From: DATGHS01 sp035307785
GTDB lineage: Bacteria; Planctomycetota; Planctomycetia; Gemmatales; Gemmataceae
DNA length: 23,650 nucleotides
Direction of reading: 5' to 3'
NCBI GenBank assembly: GCA_035307785.1
Contig: DATGHS010000177.1
Span: forward strand, 1 to 23,650
This document shows positions 8,255 to 18,351 of the stretch, one piece after another (position 1 is the first letter of the stretch; every line of letters begins with the position of its first letter). The notes beneath the pieces are model-generated. The model was not told the origin of the DNA. It worked only from the letters and a program-made list of their open reading frames with translations, and ran no database searches. The translations under genes were made by a program, and so were the position numbers.

Positions 8255-8821
8255 ATGGACTCCCCAGACACTGAATTTGAACTGCTGTTGCAGCAAGCGC
8301 GCGCCGGCAACGACGACGCGGCCCGGCGCTTGTGCGCCAAGCACTCGGAAAAGCTGCGGCGGGTGGTGCGCCGGTGTCTTGATCCCAAGCTGCGGCGGCA
8401 GTTTGAATCGGACGATTTCTTGCAATCGGTCTGGGGGTCATTCTTTACCCGATCGGAAGAGCCGGGACCGTTCCAATCCCCGGTGGAACTGGAGCGCTAC
8501 CTTTGCGCTATGGCTCGGAATAAGGTGATCGACACGAGCCGCCAGCGCTTACACACGCAAAAGCACGCGGCCGTGGAACGCGACTCGTGGACCAAACAAG
8601 CCGAGCGGTGCGCAATAGGCCGCGAACCGACGCCGAGCCAGACGCTAATGGCCGAAGAGCGTTGGGAGGAGATTCGCGCCGCGTTGCCGCCGATGCAACA
8701 AGAAATGTTGGACTTGCTGCGCGATGGGTACACGCACCGCGAGATCGCCCGGCGCTTCCGCATGCATCCCAAAGTGGTGCAGCGCATGCTGCATTGCCTG
8801 TTGGAAGGGTTCGAATGGTGA
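8255..8821 (+). CDS. ECF-family RNA polymerase sigma factor
   Basis: A 188-residue sigma factor. Region 2 (about 5-90) includes 'FESDDFLQSVWGSFF' and 'LERYLCAMARNKVIDTSR', which bind core polymerase and the -10 element. Region 4 (about 125-185) carries the helix-turn-helix 'YTHREIARRFRMHPKVVQRML' that reads the -35 element. The sequence type, with an 'LRR' to 'SDDFLQSVW' core, is the one seen in planctomycete ECF factors encoded next to Ser/Thr kinases. Its last codons overlap the start of the downstream kinase gene (ATGGTGA, 8815-8821), so the two are very likely made together. That suggests control of the sigma factor by the kinase instead of by an anti-sigma factor; none is encoded here. 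The ATG at 8255 has only a weak ribosome binding site. Confidence 0.92.
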   Translation: MDSPDTEFELLLQQARAGNDDAARRLCAKHSEKLRRVVRRCLDPKLRRQFESDDFLQSVWGSFFTRSEEPGPFQSPVELERYLCAMARNKVIDTSRQRLHTQKHAAVERDSWTKQAERCAIGREPTPSQTLMAEERWEEIRAALPPMQQEMLDLLRDGYTHREIARRFRMHPKVVQRMLHCLLEGFEW

Positions 8822-11103
8822 ATCGAGCCAGTGATCAAACCGAAGTCTTTTCTTCCTGCTTGCCGGCTGCGATCCCGGAGGGGGAGCCGGGGTCTTCATT
8901 ACTCCGGCCCAGTCTTGTTACGGCGTCGTGGGCATTGGCCGAAAATATTGTCCAGGGCTGGCGCGGTGGACAACCTCCGGACACGCTGGGAGCGCTCAGC
9001 GAATTTCCGCACTTGCTGCTGGACAGGCGGATTGTGGTGGACCTGGCCTACGAGGAATACTGCCTCCGGGAAAAAAAGGGCGAGGTCTTAGACGACGAAA
9101 AGTTCTGTGCCCAGTTTCCGGACCATAAGGCCCACCTGCTTAACGTCATTCGGGGACATCACTTTGCCAAGCGTCAAGCCCAAGAAAAGCCCCCAAGGGA
9201 AGTGCGGTTTCCCAAGCCTGGCGAAAAGTTAGAGCAATACCATATCGTCGACGCGCTGGGCCGCGGAACCTACGCCTTCGTCTATCTGGCGTGGGATCCC
9301 AACACCAAGCGCTTGACCGTCGTCAAGGCGTCGATCCGGGGTGAGGCGGAAGCACGGCTGCTCGGCCCGTTGGATCATGAAGCAATTATTCCCATCTGGT
9401 CGGCAACGTCGGGCAAATCCGGCTTCACATTGGTCAGCATGCCGTTCCTCGGCATGGCCACCCTGCATGATCTGCTCACTGCCAGGGACAGGATGCAGAC
9501 CGAGGCGGTGACGATTGCGGGCGTGCTCGCCAAACTCTACGGGCAGCCAACCTGGCAACCGCGCGTGCCGGAGAACAATGTCTTACGGGCCGAAGTGCAG
9601 GGAGACTGGCTTTCAGGCGCGGCGTATTTGGCCGAGCAACTCGCGCAAGGGCTGGAATACCTCCACAACAAGCAGGTTCGACACTGTGACCTGAAACCCT
9701 CGAACATCTTGTTGCGCTGGGACGGCCGGCCGGTCATTCTCGATTTCAACCTCGCAGAAGACACGCAGCTCGACTCGCCGCGTCTGGGCGGCACCCTGCC
9801 TTATATGGCGCCGGAGTTGATCCTGGCGATGCTGGCGAAGCGCGAGGACCGGCCCAGCGTCGATGAAAAGGCCGATGTCTATTCCTTGGGTGTGATCTGC
9901 TACGAATTGCTAACCGGTGTCTACCCATTTGGCGCCGTGCCCAAAGGTCTCATGCGCACGGACAACGCGCAAAAAGACTGTGGGCGCTGGCTGCTGGCGA
10001 AGCAGCAATTGGGCTTTCGGGCTTTGCGCGAATTGCAACCGAAGATCGATCCGGCGCTGGCCGCGTTGGTCGAGCGTTGCCTGAGCCTGGAGGCTACTGC
10101 TCGCCCAACTGCGGTCCAGCTGGCCACGGGGTTACGTCTATTTCGGGCGGAGCCGTTGCCTCGTCGGAGCTGGATGCGCCGGCATCCCGGCCGTATGATC
10201 GCAGCCACCGCCGCTTTGACCTTGGCGGCACTAACGGCCACTGGTGTCGCCATGAGTCAGCAGGAACCACTTGAAATCCGCGAGATGCGGCTGGGTCAGC
10301 AGGCGCTTGCCGGCCATCGTGCGCGCGATGCCGAACTTCATTTCGATCGCGTCCTGGGTGTTCTGCGCGATGATCGGGACGCGCACTTCCTTCGGGGTAT
10401 CGCCCGCTTACAACAAAACGATGTCAACGATGCAATGCGAGATTTCAATTTGGTTTGCGAGGATCAGCCCGACGGCCCGACGCTTACCTTTCTTGCCTAT
10501 TGCCTTACGCGCACGCAAAACCATGCCACGGCGATCGAAAAGGCGACGCTCGCGGAGAACATGGGCGAACACTCAGCCGCCTTGTTCAACAATCGCGGCG
10601 TGAGTCATATGCGCGAACTCGGGCGTCTGCGTGATGTGAATGCCATACTGAATAAGCTTGTTCTAGCGCAATTGGATTTCTACAACGCCATCCAGCAGGA
10701 TAAGCATCAGCCTGCTCCCTACTTCAATCGAGCGGCCGCGGCCTTCAAAGTTTATCAACAGCCGCCACATCCAGATAGCCGTCTGAACGAGGCGAAGGCG
10801 AATATTCTGCAGGCGCTGGCCGAAGGGCCGCTGACCGGCGAACCGGCCAGAGTGGCCGCCGAAATCCTGGCCAAATCGGGTTACTCCGATCAGGACCGCA
10901 TCATCGGACTGCTCTGTCAGGCGGTGGCCGATGGCGCGGATCCGTCACGGTTTACAAAAGATACATTCTTGGACTCGCTGAATCCAAATCCAAAGTTCCA
11001 AGAGCTGCTCTCCAACAAGCCGGGCCCGCTTCCGCTTCACGCTCCGTGTGATTTGATAGACCCGTCCGCCACCTTCACATCGCGAATCGCTGGCCGAGAC
11101 TAA
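8815..11103 (+). CDS. Membrane Ser/Thr protein kinase with C-terminal TPR-like repeats, coupled to ECF sigma factor
   Basis: The ATG at 8815 overlaps the ECF stop and has GGAAGGG five bases upstream, giving 762 residues. An N-terminal region (about 1-135) of unknown role precedes a kinase domain (about 142-450). That domain has a glycine loop starting at Gly149 ('GRGTYAFV'), Lys171 ('TVVK'), catalytic loop 'HCDLKPSN' (Asp292, Lys294), metal site Asp310 in 'DFN', and 'GTLPYMAPEL'. The kinase departs from the textbook pattern in two places: HCD instead of HRD, and DFN instead of DFG. All catalytic residues remain, so it is probably active. One transmembrane helix (about 461-482) is followed by about 280 residues with tandem helical pairs typical of TPR repeats, probably outside the cytoplasm and possibly sensory. 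The likely role is a transmembrane signal relay onto the co-encoded sigma factor; the phosphorylation target is inferred. Confidence 0.92.
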   Translation: MVNRASDQTEVFSSCLPAAIPEGEPGSSLLRPSLVTASWALAENIVQGWRGGQPPDTLGALSEFPHLLLDRRIVVDLAYEEYCLREKKGEVLDDEKFCAQFPDHKAHLLNVIRGHHFAKRQAQEKPPREVRFPKPGEKLEQYHIVDALGRGTYAFVYLAWDPNTKRLTVVKASIRGEAEARLLGPLDHEAIIPIWSATSGKSGFTLVSMPFLGMATLHDLLTARDRMQTEAVTIAGVLAKLYGQPTWQPRVPENNVLRAEVQGDWLSGAAYLAEQLAQGLEYLHNKQVRHCDLKPSNILLRWDGRPVILDFNLAEDTQLDSPRLGGTLPYMAPELILAMLAKREDRPSVDEKADVYSLGVICYELLTGVYPFGAVPKGLMRTDNAQKDCGRWLLAKQQLGFRALRELQPKIDPALAALVERCLSLEATARPTAVQLATGLRLFRAEPLPRRSWMRRHPGRMIAATAALTLAALTATGVAMSQQEPLEIREMRLGQQALAGHRARDAELHFDRVLGVLRDDRDAHFLRGIARLQQNDVNDAMRDFNLVCEDQPDGPTLTFLAYCLTRTQNHATAIEKATLAENMGEHSAALFNNRGVSHMRELGRLRDVNAILNKLVLAQLDFYNAIQQDKHQPAPYFNRAAAAFKVYQQPPHPDSRLNEAKANILQALAEGPLTGEPARVAAEILAKSGYSDQDRIIGLLCQAVADGADPSRFTKDTFLDSLNPNPKFQELLSNKPGPLPLHAPCDLIDPSATFTSRIAGRD

Positions 11104-11165
11104 TGGGTTAATTCCCGCTACTCGCCTTTCCAGCTGCCGAAGTAGTATACGTGCGATTACTAAGA

Positions 11166-11188
11166 ATTTTGGAAAAAATCTCCAAAAT
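11166..11188. promoter_or_regulatory. AT-rich inverted repeat between kinase and exported protein genes
   Basis: ATTTTGGA (11166-11173) and TCCAAAAT (11181-11188) are perfect 8-bp complements around a 7-base spacer. It lies 63 bp after the kinase stop and 120 bp before the next start. It is too AT-rich and lacks a T-run for a strong terminator, so an operator is as likely as a weak terminator. The surrounding gap 11104-11308 shows no other clear signal. Confidence 0.35.
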
Positions 11189-11308
11189 CCCTTCATTTTG
11201 ATGTCCACTTTCGCGCGCCGATTTCGATTAGCTATGGGAAATCGGGGTACCCCCAGGTCCGCCATGTGGAGCGGCGCTGGGCCTCCATCTTTTTCACGAG
11301 GACTCGCC

Positions 11309-12211
11309 ATGTTGAGCTTTTTCGCCCGTAATCGCAAGCATTTTAGAGGCAAAGGTTTGTGTCGCACAAACTTGCGCCTGGAACAGCTGGAAGGGCGGGA
11401 TTGCCCGTCTCCGGTGCTGGCGAACGTCAATGCACGACTGATCGGCACGACGCTCGTCGTTACCGGCCAGGTTCAAGATACCAACCCGTCCAGCGATTCC
11501 GTTTCGCTTGCGGGTGTGGCTTCGGGCAATGCGCACTTTCTGGATTCCGCGGGTGATTTTGAATTCATCAGCTCAAGCGGTTGCCAGGCTGGCTCGCTTC
11601 AGGTCATTGCGACGAGCGGCACTCCAGGCGACGGCACCAATTCTGAGAGCTTCTACGTCAATGCCGATAACGGTACGGCAAGCCCTTACATCACGATTAC
11701 CGGCATTACCTATGGACATCAAAGAAGTATTACGATCACGGGCGAAGTGATAGCCGAAGACCCAGACGGCCTGTTCGTAAGTCTTGGTGGAGTCGTCAGC
11801 GGCAGCACGACTACGGACTCCAATGGCAACTTCAGCGTGGCGTTACCGGCGGCCGCGTTGGGTAATGTTACTGCCCAGATCTTCGGTGCAAATGGCGAGT
11901 CGAACGTTGCCGTCCATGCACTGAGCGTGCCGCCGCCGCAAATTGATAGCCTTGCTTATACAGAAGAACCAGGAAATTCGTTCGTGATCACCGGCCACGT
12001 CAATTGCCAGGATCCGCAAGGGTTGACGGTAAGTTTTGGCGGCCAGGTATTCGCTCTGGATGGGAAGTCGGCCACCGTGGGCGCGGATGGCTGGTTCCAA
12101 ATCACGCTCACAATTCCCATCAACGACAACGGTACATACACCGCCCAGGTGACGGACTACTGGGGCCAGCAATCGAACGTGGCCACCGATCAGTTGAGTC
12201 ATTCCTACTAA
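11309..12211 (+). CDS. Exported protein with three Ig-like beta-sandwich repeats and planctomycete N-terminal 'LEQLEGR' motif
   Basis: A 300-residue protein. The first 34 residues are basic and carry 'LRLEQLEGRDCPS' (22-34), the L-x-x-LE-x-R-x-x-S type sequence found at the N-terminus of many large planctomycete surface proteins, where it probably acts in export or anchoring. It is not a normal Sec signal peptide. The remainder is three related units of about 85-90 residues. Each has an '(I/V)TG.V' strand, a 'P.G/S..VS(L/F)(G/A)G' stretch and a 'D..G.F' turn, for example 'ITGEVIAEDPDGLFVSLGG' and 'ITGHVNCQDPQGLTVSFGG'. The ATG at 11309 is supported by GAGGA at 11298-11302; the frame stays open upstream to 11198 but that part looks non-coding. 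A structural or adhesive surface role is inferred. A small unknown gene follows 62 bp later. Confidence 0.85.
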   Translation: MLSFFARNRKHFRGKGLCRTNLRLEQLEGRDCPSPVLANVNARLIGTTLVVTGQVQDTNPSSDSVSLAGVASGNAHFLDSAGDFEFISSSGCQAGSLQVIATSGTPGDGTNSESFYVNADNGTASPYITITGITYGHQRSITITGEVIAEDPDGLFVSLGGVVSGSTTTDSNGNFSVALPAAALGNVTAQIFGANGESNVAVHALSVPPPQIDSLAYTEEPGNSFVITGHVNCQDPQGLTVSFGGQVFALDGKSATVGADGWFQITLTIPINDNGTYTAQVTDYWGQQSNVATDQLSHSY

Positions 12212-12273
12212 CACCGGAGCGGGCCGGCGGAATTCAACGCTGTGCCAGCTCTCAAAGAAGAGGAGAATTAGCG

Positions 12274-12522
12274 ATGACGGCAATTGCCAATGATGCATGC
12301 GTCGGTTGGCCCGATCTTACCGATGACGAGCTGCGGCTACGCGAACTCGAAGAGACTCTGGAGCCGATGGTCCGGCTGGCCCTCCGCAAAGGTCTGGGGG
12401 TGCCGGAAGTGGTCCAGTGGGTGCAGCGGACGTATGTGGCATTGACGGAGGGCGTCGCGCCGGCCTCTCCGGAGTTTTATGTGCCGCAGATCACGCGCTT
12501 GCTGTGCGTCCAGTGGCAGTAG
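12274..12522 (+). CDS. Small protein of unknown function (82 aa)
   Basis: An 82-residue soluble, mildly acidic and mostly helical protein ('ELRLRELEETLEPMVRLALRKGLGVPEVVQWVQRTY'). It ends in 'YVPQITRLLCVQWQ'. AGGAGA at 12261-12266, seven bases before the ATG, is one of the clearest ribosome binding sites in the window and fixes this start. The frame is open further upstream, but that would overlap the preceding gene. The helical core with 'GVPEVVQWVQRTY' could be a small protein-protein or DNA-interaction fold; no family was recognised. It may be co-transcribed with the exported Ig-like protein. Confidence 0.7.
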   Translation: MTAIANDACVGWPDLTDDELRLRELEETLEPMVRLALRKGLGVPEVVQWVQRTYVALTEGVAPASPEFYVPQITRLLCVQWQ

Positions 12523-12545
12523 CCCGAAGCCTGCGGCGTTGGCAC

Positions 12546-12600
12546 GCTGGACCGGATTTGCATAGGTCCTATTAGGCGTATAGGACCTATGCGTTCCAGC
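12546..12600. repeat. Nested dyad: perfect 13-bp hairpin made of two 11-bp palindromes
   Basis: Arms 12560-12572 and 12580-12592 are perfect reverse complements around a 7-base loop. Each arm is itself a palindrome: ATAGGTCCTAT at 12562-12572 and ATAGGACCTAT at 12580-12590, with centres 18 bp apart. An outer 6-bp stem (GCTGGA at 12546-12551, TCCAGC at 12595-12600) flanks the structure. It sits 24 bp after the small 82-aa gene and about 180 bp before the next gene. There is no T-run directly after it. It could act as a transcription end, a two-site operator or a dispersed repeat. The rest of the gap 12601-12778 shows only a short CGGAAATTCCG dyad at 12601-12612. Confidence 0.8.
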
Positions 12601-12778
12601 ACGGAAATTCCGCGCGCCCGGGCCATAACACTTTTTCCGTTCCCAGCAGTCCTAACGCGCTTTCTGGGCCGGTTTTTTGTAAAACAGATTTACGCGCTGG
12701 GGATTCCCAGGGCATTTCCCGACCGATTAACGAAGAGGCTCTGCCGAAGGCCTCAGGCACATAATGCAGGAGCATGCC

Positions 12779-14143
12779 ATGCACCAGGGAACGGTTGGCC
12801 GGGCGCTCTGCGCCCTCATCTTGCTTTTCGTCTCGCTGAACCCAGGTTATTCGCAAGACAAGTCGTCGCCGATTTACCCGAATCTGCTCGTCGAAATCGG
12901 CCTGGATTTCGCCAACGCCGCCGGTAGCCAGGTCATTGATCGGTTCGATCCGGTCAATCGGCCGCAGGGGAAAATGCAAATCAACGGCACCACGCATACG
13001 CAAGCGCAGGTGAATTTTGGTTTTGTGCCCAACTATCAAATGGCGGTGATGGAACTGCACATGTGGGGCAACACTTCGGCCTGCACTACGGCCACCCGGG
13101 GCAAGGTCGACGCACACGTCGCCACGCAGCTGTCGTACATGGGACACAAGCAATTGTTTCTCACCGAAAATGGTTTTTGCTCCGCCCCCGGCGAGACCAG
13201 TGCCAACCTCGATTACAACATTCTCACCGGCGTCAACACTCAGTTCCGGCGGCCCATCGATCCGCTCGTTCGCCGGCTCGTGCACCACGTGTACGACAAG
13301 AAGAAGTCGCAAATCGACAGCCAGGTGTACCAATCGGGCAGCGAGGAACTGCAAAAGCAATTTGAAACCAACGCCCTGAAAACCTTGGCCGAGGCGAATG
13401 CGCGTTACTACGAGAAGCTGCGCGACCCGATGACGCGGCGCGGCATCTTCCCGCAACGCGTCCGGTTGATGACTTCGGACCATCAATTGGGATTGCGCTC
13501 GCTGCTGCTGGAGCCGACCGGCAAGGCGCAGCACTTTGCGCCGGTTCCCGATATCCAGGGTTGGCCCGACCTGGCCGTGCGCGTGGAAGAATCGATGCTC
13601 AACAATGCCTCGCACACCATTTTCGCCGGCAAGAGCTTCGACGGCCCGGCCCTTGACAAGGAGTTTTCCACCTTCCTCAAGCCGCTCATGGGCGAACCGG
13701 TGGAGACCACCGAAAAGGGCGAGGAGTTTTCGATCACCTTTCCGGAAGAAAAGCCCATTGAAATTCATTTCCGCGATCAGGGTTTCGAGGTGACGATTCG
13801 CGGCGAAGAATTCAGCACCGAGCGCGGCGCCTTCGACGGCATGAACACGACCGGCTTTTACAAGTTGGAAAAGACCGACACCGGCCTGATTGCCAAGCGC
13901 CAGGGCGAGCTGAAGGTCTACCCACCCAACTTCGTGGAAGGCAAAGACAAATTGAGCTTGCGCGAAAAGACGATGCAGGAGTTGCTGAGGCGGAAGTTCG
14001 GTAAGGTCATGAAGCCGGAGTTCGTGGTGGAAGAAATCAAGCTGCCGGAAGCCATGCGCAAGGCCGGCAATCTGGTCACGACCCAGGTGGAATCGAACAA
14101 CGGCTGGCTTGTGCTCGGCTGGCGGCGCAAGGGAGCACAATAG
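12779..14143 (+). CDS. Exported protein of unknown function
   Basis: A 454-residue protein with a Sec-type signal peptide: Arg8, a hydrophobic core 'ALCALILLFVSL' and a probable cleavage near residues 25-27. The mature part has no membrane helices. It contains a conserved-looking 'MELHMWGNTSACTTATRGKVDAH' stretch with cysteines that could form a disulfide with the later 'ENGFCSAP', a long charged helical part ('KKKSQIDSQVYQSGSEELQKQF'), and a beta-rich C-terminal half. Two such regions separated by helices suggest a periplasmic binding or structural protein, but no known family was recognised. Start choice: AGGAG at 12768-12772 is six bases before ATG 12779. An in-frame ATG at 12764 would place that site inside the gene. 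It converges on the ECF sigma gene with only 12 bp between stops. Confidence 0.8.
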   Translation: MHQGTVGRALCALILLFVSLNPGYSQDKSSPIYPNLLVEIGLDFANAAGSQVIDRFDPVNRPQGKMQINGTTHTQAQVNFGFVPNYQMAVMELHMWGNTSACTTATRGKVDAHVATQLSYMGHKQLFLTENGFCSAPGETSANLDYNILTGVNTQFRRPIDPLVRRLVHHVYDKKKSQIDSQVYQSGSEELQKQFETNALKTLAEANARYYEKLRDPMTRRGIFPQRVRLMTSDHQLGLRSLLLEPTGKAQHFAPVPDIQGWPDLAVRVEESMLNNASHTIFAGKSFDGPALDKEFSTFLKPLMGEPVETTEKGEEFSITFPEEKPIEIHFRDQGFEVTIRGEEFSTERGAFDGMNTTGFYKLEKTDTGLIAKRQGELKVYPPNFVEGKDKLSLREKTMQELLRRKFGKVMKPEFVVEEIKLPEAMRKAGNLVTTQVESNNGWLVLGWRRKGAQ

Positions 14144-14155
14144 CCGCTGCTTTGC

Positions 14156-15298
14156 TCAAACACCCATCACCAAATTTAGCCAGGCAAAGTCCTGTACCAA
14201 CAGGAATGCGGCTGGCACGTTCTGGGGCGGTACGAGCCGGCCTACGAACGCAATCTCGACGACCGGCTCATTCTTTCCTGGCCGCGGCCCAATGGGCGGG
14301 GACGGCGCCCAAACGACTTCGCGGCCATTCCATCGGCCAATCCACAACCCCGGAATGAACTTCTTTTCCTGCGGTTGTTGCGGTGGCTGCGGCGGAGCCG
14401 CTTGAGCCAAGTTTGGCTGCGGCCCCAAATTTTCTTTGGACACAGAGGCCTGGAACTTCCGCTCGCCAAGATACGTGGAGACGACAAAAATCCCGACGCC
14501 GATGCTGATCAGCCCCAGCGCGATTCCCGTGACCAGGCCGCGGCTCAGAAGTCGCGGGGCTTTTTCCTGGGACCTCATAAGCGCCGCTACCTTCGGCGAA
14601 ATCGCGCTTCCGGCCGACTTGCCAAGCAGCATGCGCTTGCCGCCGGAAATGGTGCATTGCAACAGTTCCGGCGGAATGGCCGCTTCCGCTTTGGGCCAAA
14701 ATGCCTGAGCCGCCAGGAAGCCGGCGCCCAGGACCAACCCCCGCCGCACCAGCCGCTTGCGCAGCATTTCCCGCGCCCGCATCAGGCGGACCGCCAGAGT
14801 CCCCACGGGGCAGCCTAATTCCTCGGCGGCTTCCTCGTAGCTGCGCCCTTCAATGCAGCAGAGTAACAGCGGCGAGCGGTAGTTTTCGGGCAGCCCGTGA
14901 AGTTCCCGATCGAGCACCTCGGCCGCCTCGCGCCAAGCCAGCTCATCGGCCGGGCAGTGTTCGACCGGCACATCGGTCAACGTTTGGGCGGAACTATGTT
15001 TTTGCGATTTGCTCCGTTGCCGTAGCGAGATGCGCACGGCCACGCGGTAAAGCCAGTTCGGCAAGGCCATCTTCTGGCGAATGGAGTGCCCTTTACGAAG
15101 AAGCGTCAGAAACGTGGCCTGAAAGGCGTCTTCGGCGTCGGCCTGGTTGCGAAGCAAGCGCCGGCACACGCCCAAAATCATGGGACCGTGCCGCTCAACC
15201 AAATGGGCGAACGCCTCACTGTCTTGATGAGCCAGAAAATCCTCAAGCAATTCCTGATCACTGCGCGTCTGGGCGCCGTGGGAGAGATGATGTGACAT
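14156..15298 (-). CDS. ECF sigma factor with membrane-anchored C-terminal extension
   Basis: A 380-residue protein. Residues 26-95 form sigma region 2 ('VERHGPMILGVCRRLLRNQ', 'DAEDAFQATFLTLLR'). Residues 125-185 form region 4 ('LPENYRSPLLLCCIEG', 'YEEAAEELGCPVGTLAVRLMRAREML'). Unlike a plain ECF factor (about 190 aa) it continues with a weakly hydrophobic stretch (188-201), a strong transmembrane helix at about 254-276, a proline/glutamine-rich linker (295-312) and a final exported-looking segment with 'WIGRWNGREVVW'. Such fused sigma factors are frequent in planctomycetes and are thought to be held at the membrane until a signal arrives; mechanism inferred. The start at 15298 follows a GGAT-type site; the frame stays open to 15406. 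It diverges from acnA across a 253-bp gap that includes TTGACA (15364-15359, minus). Confidence 0.9.
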   Translation of the reverse strand: MSHHLSHGAQTRSDQELLEDFLAHQDSEAFAHLVERHGPMILGVCRRLLRNQADAEDAFQATFLTLLRKGHSIRQKMALPNWLYRVAVRISLRQRSKSQKHSSAQTLTDVPVEHCPADELAWREAAEVLDRELHGLPENYRSPLLLCCIEGRSYEEAAEELGCPVGTLAVRLMRAREMLRKRLVRRGLVLGAGFLAAQAFWPKAEAAIPPELLQCTISGGKRMLLGKSAGSAISPKVAALMRSQEKAPRLLSRGLVTGIALGLISIGVGIFVVSTYLGERKFQASVSKENLGPQPNLAQAAPPQPPQQPQEKKFIPGLWIGRWNGREVVWAPSPPIGPRPGKNEPVVEIAFVGRLVPPQNVPAAFLLVQDFAWLNLVMGV

Positions 15299-15551
15299 GG
15301 TGCAATCCAATTCCTTTCCACTGTTCCGATATTCCAACGTGTCCATCGTATAGGAGACTGTCAACTCAACGTTTATTACAAATTCTTTTTCCCGCGGTTT
15401 TTCCATGGCATAAAGCTAACACAGCCGCACCCAGTTCGTTGGAGTGGATTTCAAGAAAAGTCGGAGTCGTCGTCCTCCATTGCCGCCGCTGCACCTTCGC
15501 GCACAATATCAGCAGAGACACAACATTTTAAATTGCATAGGAAGGAATGAC

Positions 15552-18269
<2,718 letters not shown>

Positions 18270-18275
18270 AACTAA

Positions 18276-18317
18276 CCCGAAGCGTAAGCGAGGGGCATCC
18301 CTCGCTTACGCTTCGGG
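18276..18317. terminator. Perfect 19-bp hairpin between convergent genes (dispersed repeat, probable bidirectional terminator)
   Basis: Arms 18276-18294 and 18299-18317 are exact reverse complements around a 4-base loop (GCAT). The arm begins CCCGAAGCGTAAGCG. It lies 6 bp after the acnA stop and 34 bp before the stop of the convergent gene, where a two-way terminator would be expected, but there is no T-run on either side. From memory, CCCGAAGCGTAAGCGAGGG-type palindromes are common between planctomycete genes, so it is probably one copy of a dispersed family. Confidence 0.75.
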
Positions 18318-18351
18318 CTGGTGCAGGAATAAGCCGCGAGCGGCAAGTGAG

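Noticed and set aside
8587..8814. Upstream extension of the kinase frame inside the ECF sigma gene
   Set aside because: This part is the out-of-frame shadow of the ECF gene. The overlapping ATG at 8815 with a GGAAGGG site fits the start far better.
12940..12965. tRNA T-arm-like 'GGTTCGATCC'
   Set aside because: It is inside a coding frame and no cloverleaf or acceptor stem could be built around it.
12587..14140. 517-codon minus-strand frame opposite the exported protein
   Set aside because: The plus-strand frame has a signal peptide and a proper ribosome binding site. The minus frame is an antisense shadow rich in His, Gln and Arg with no domain.
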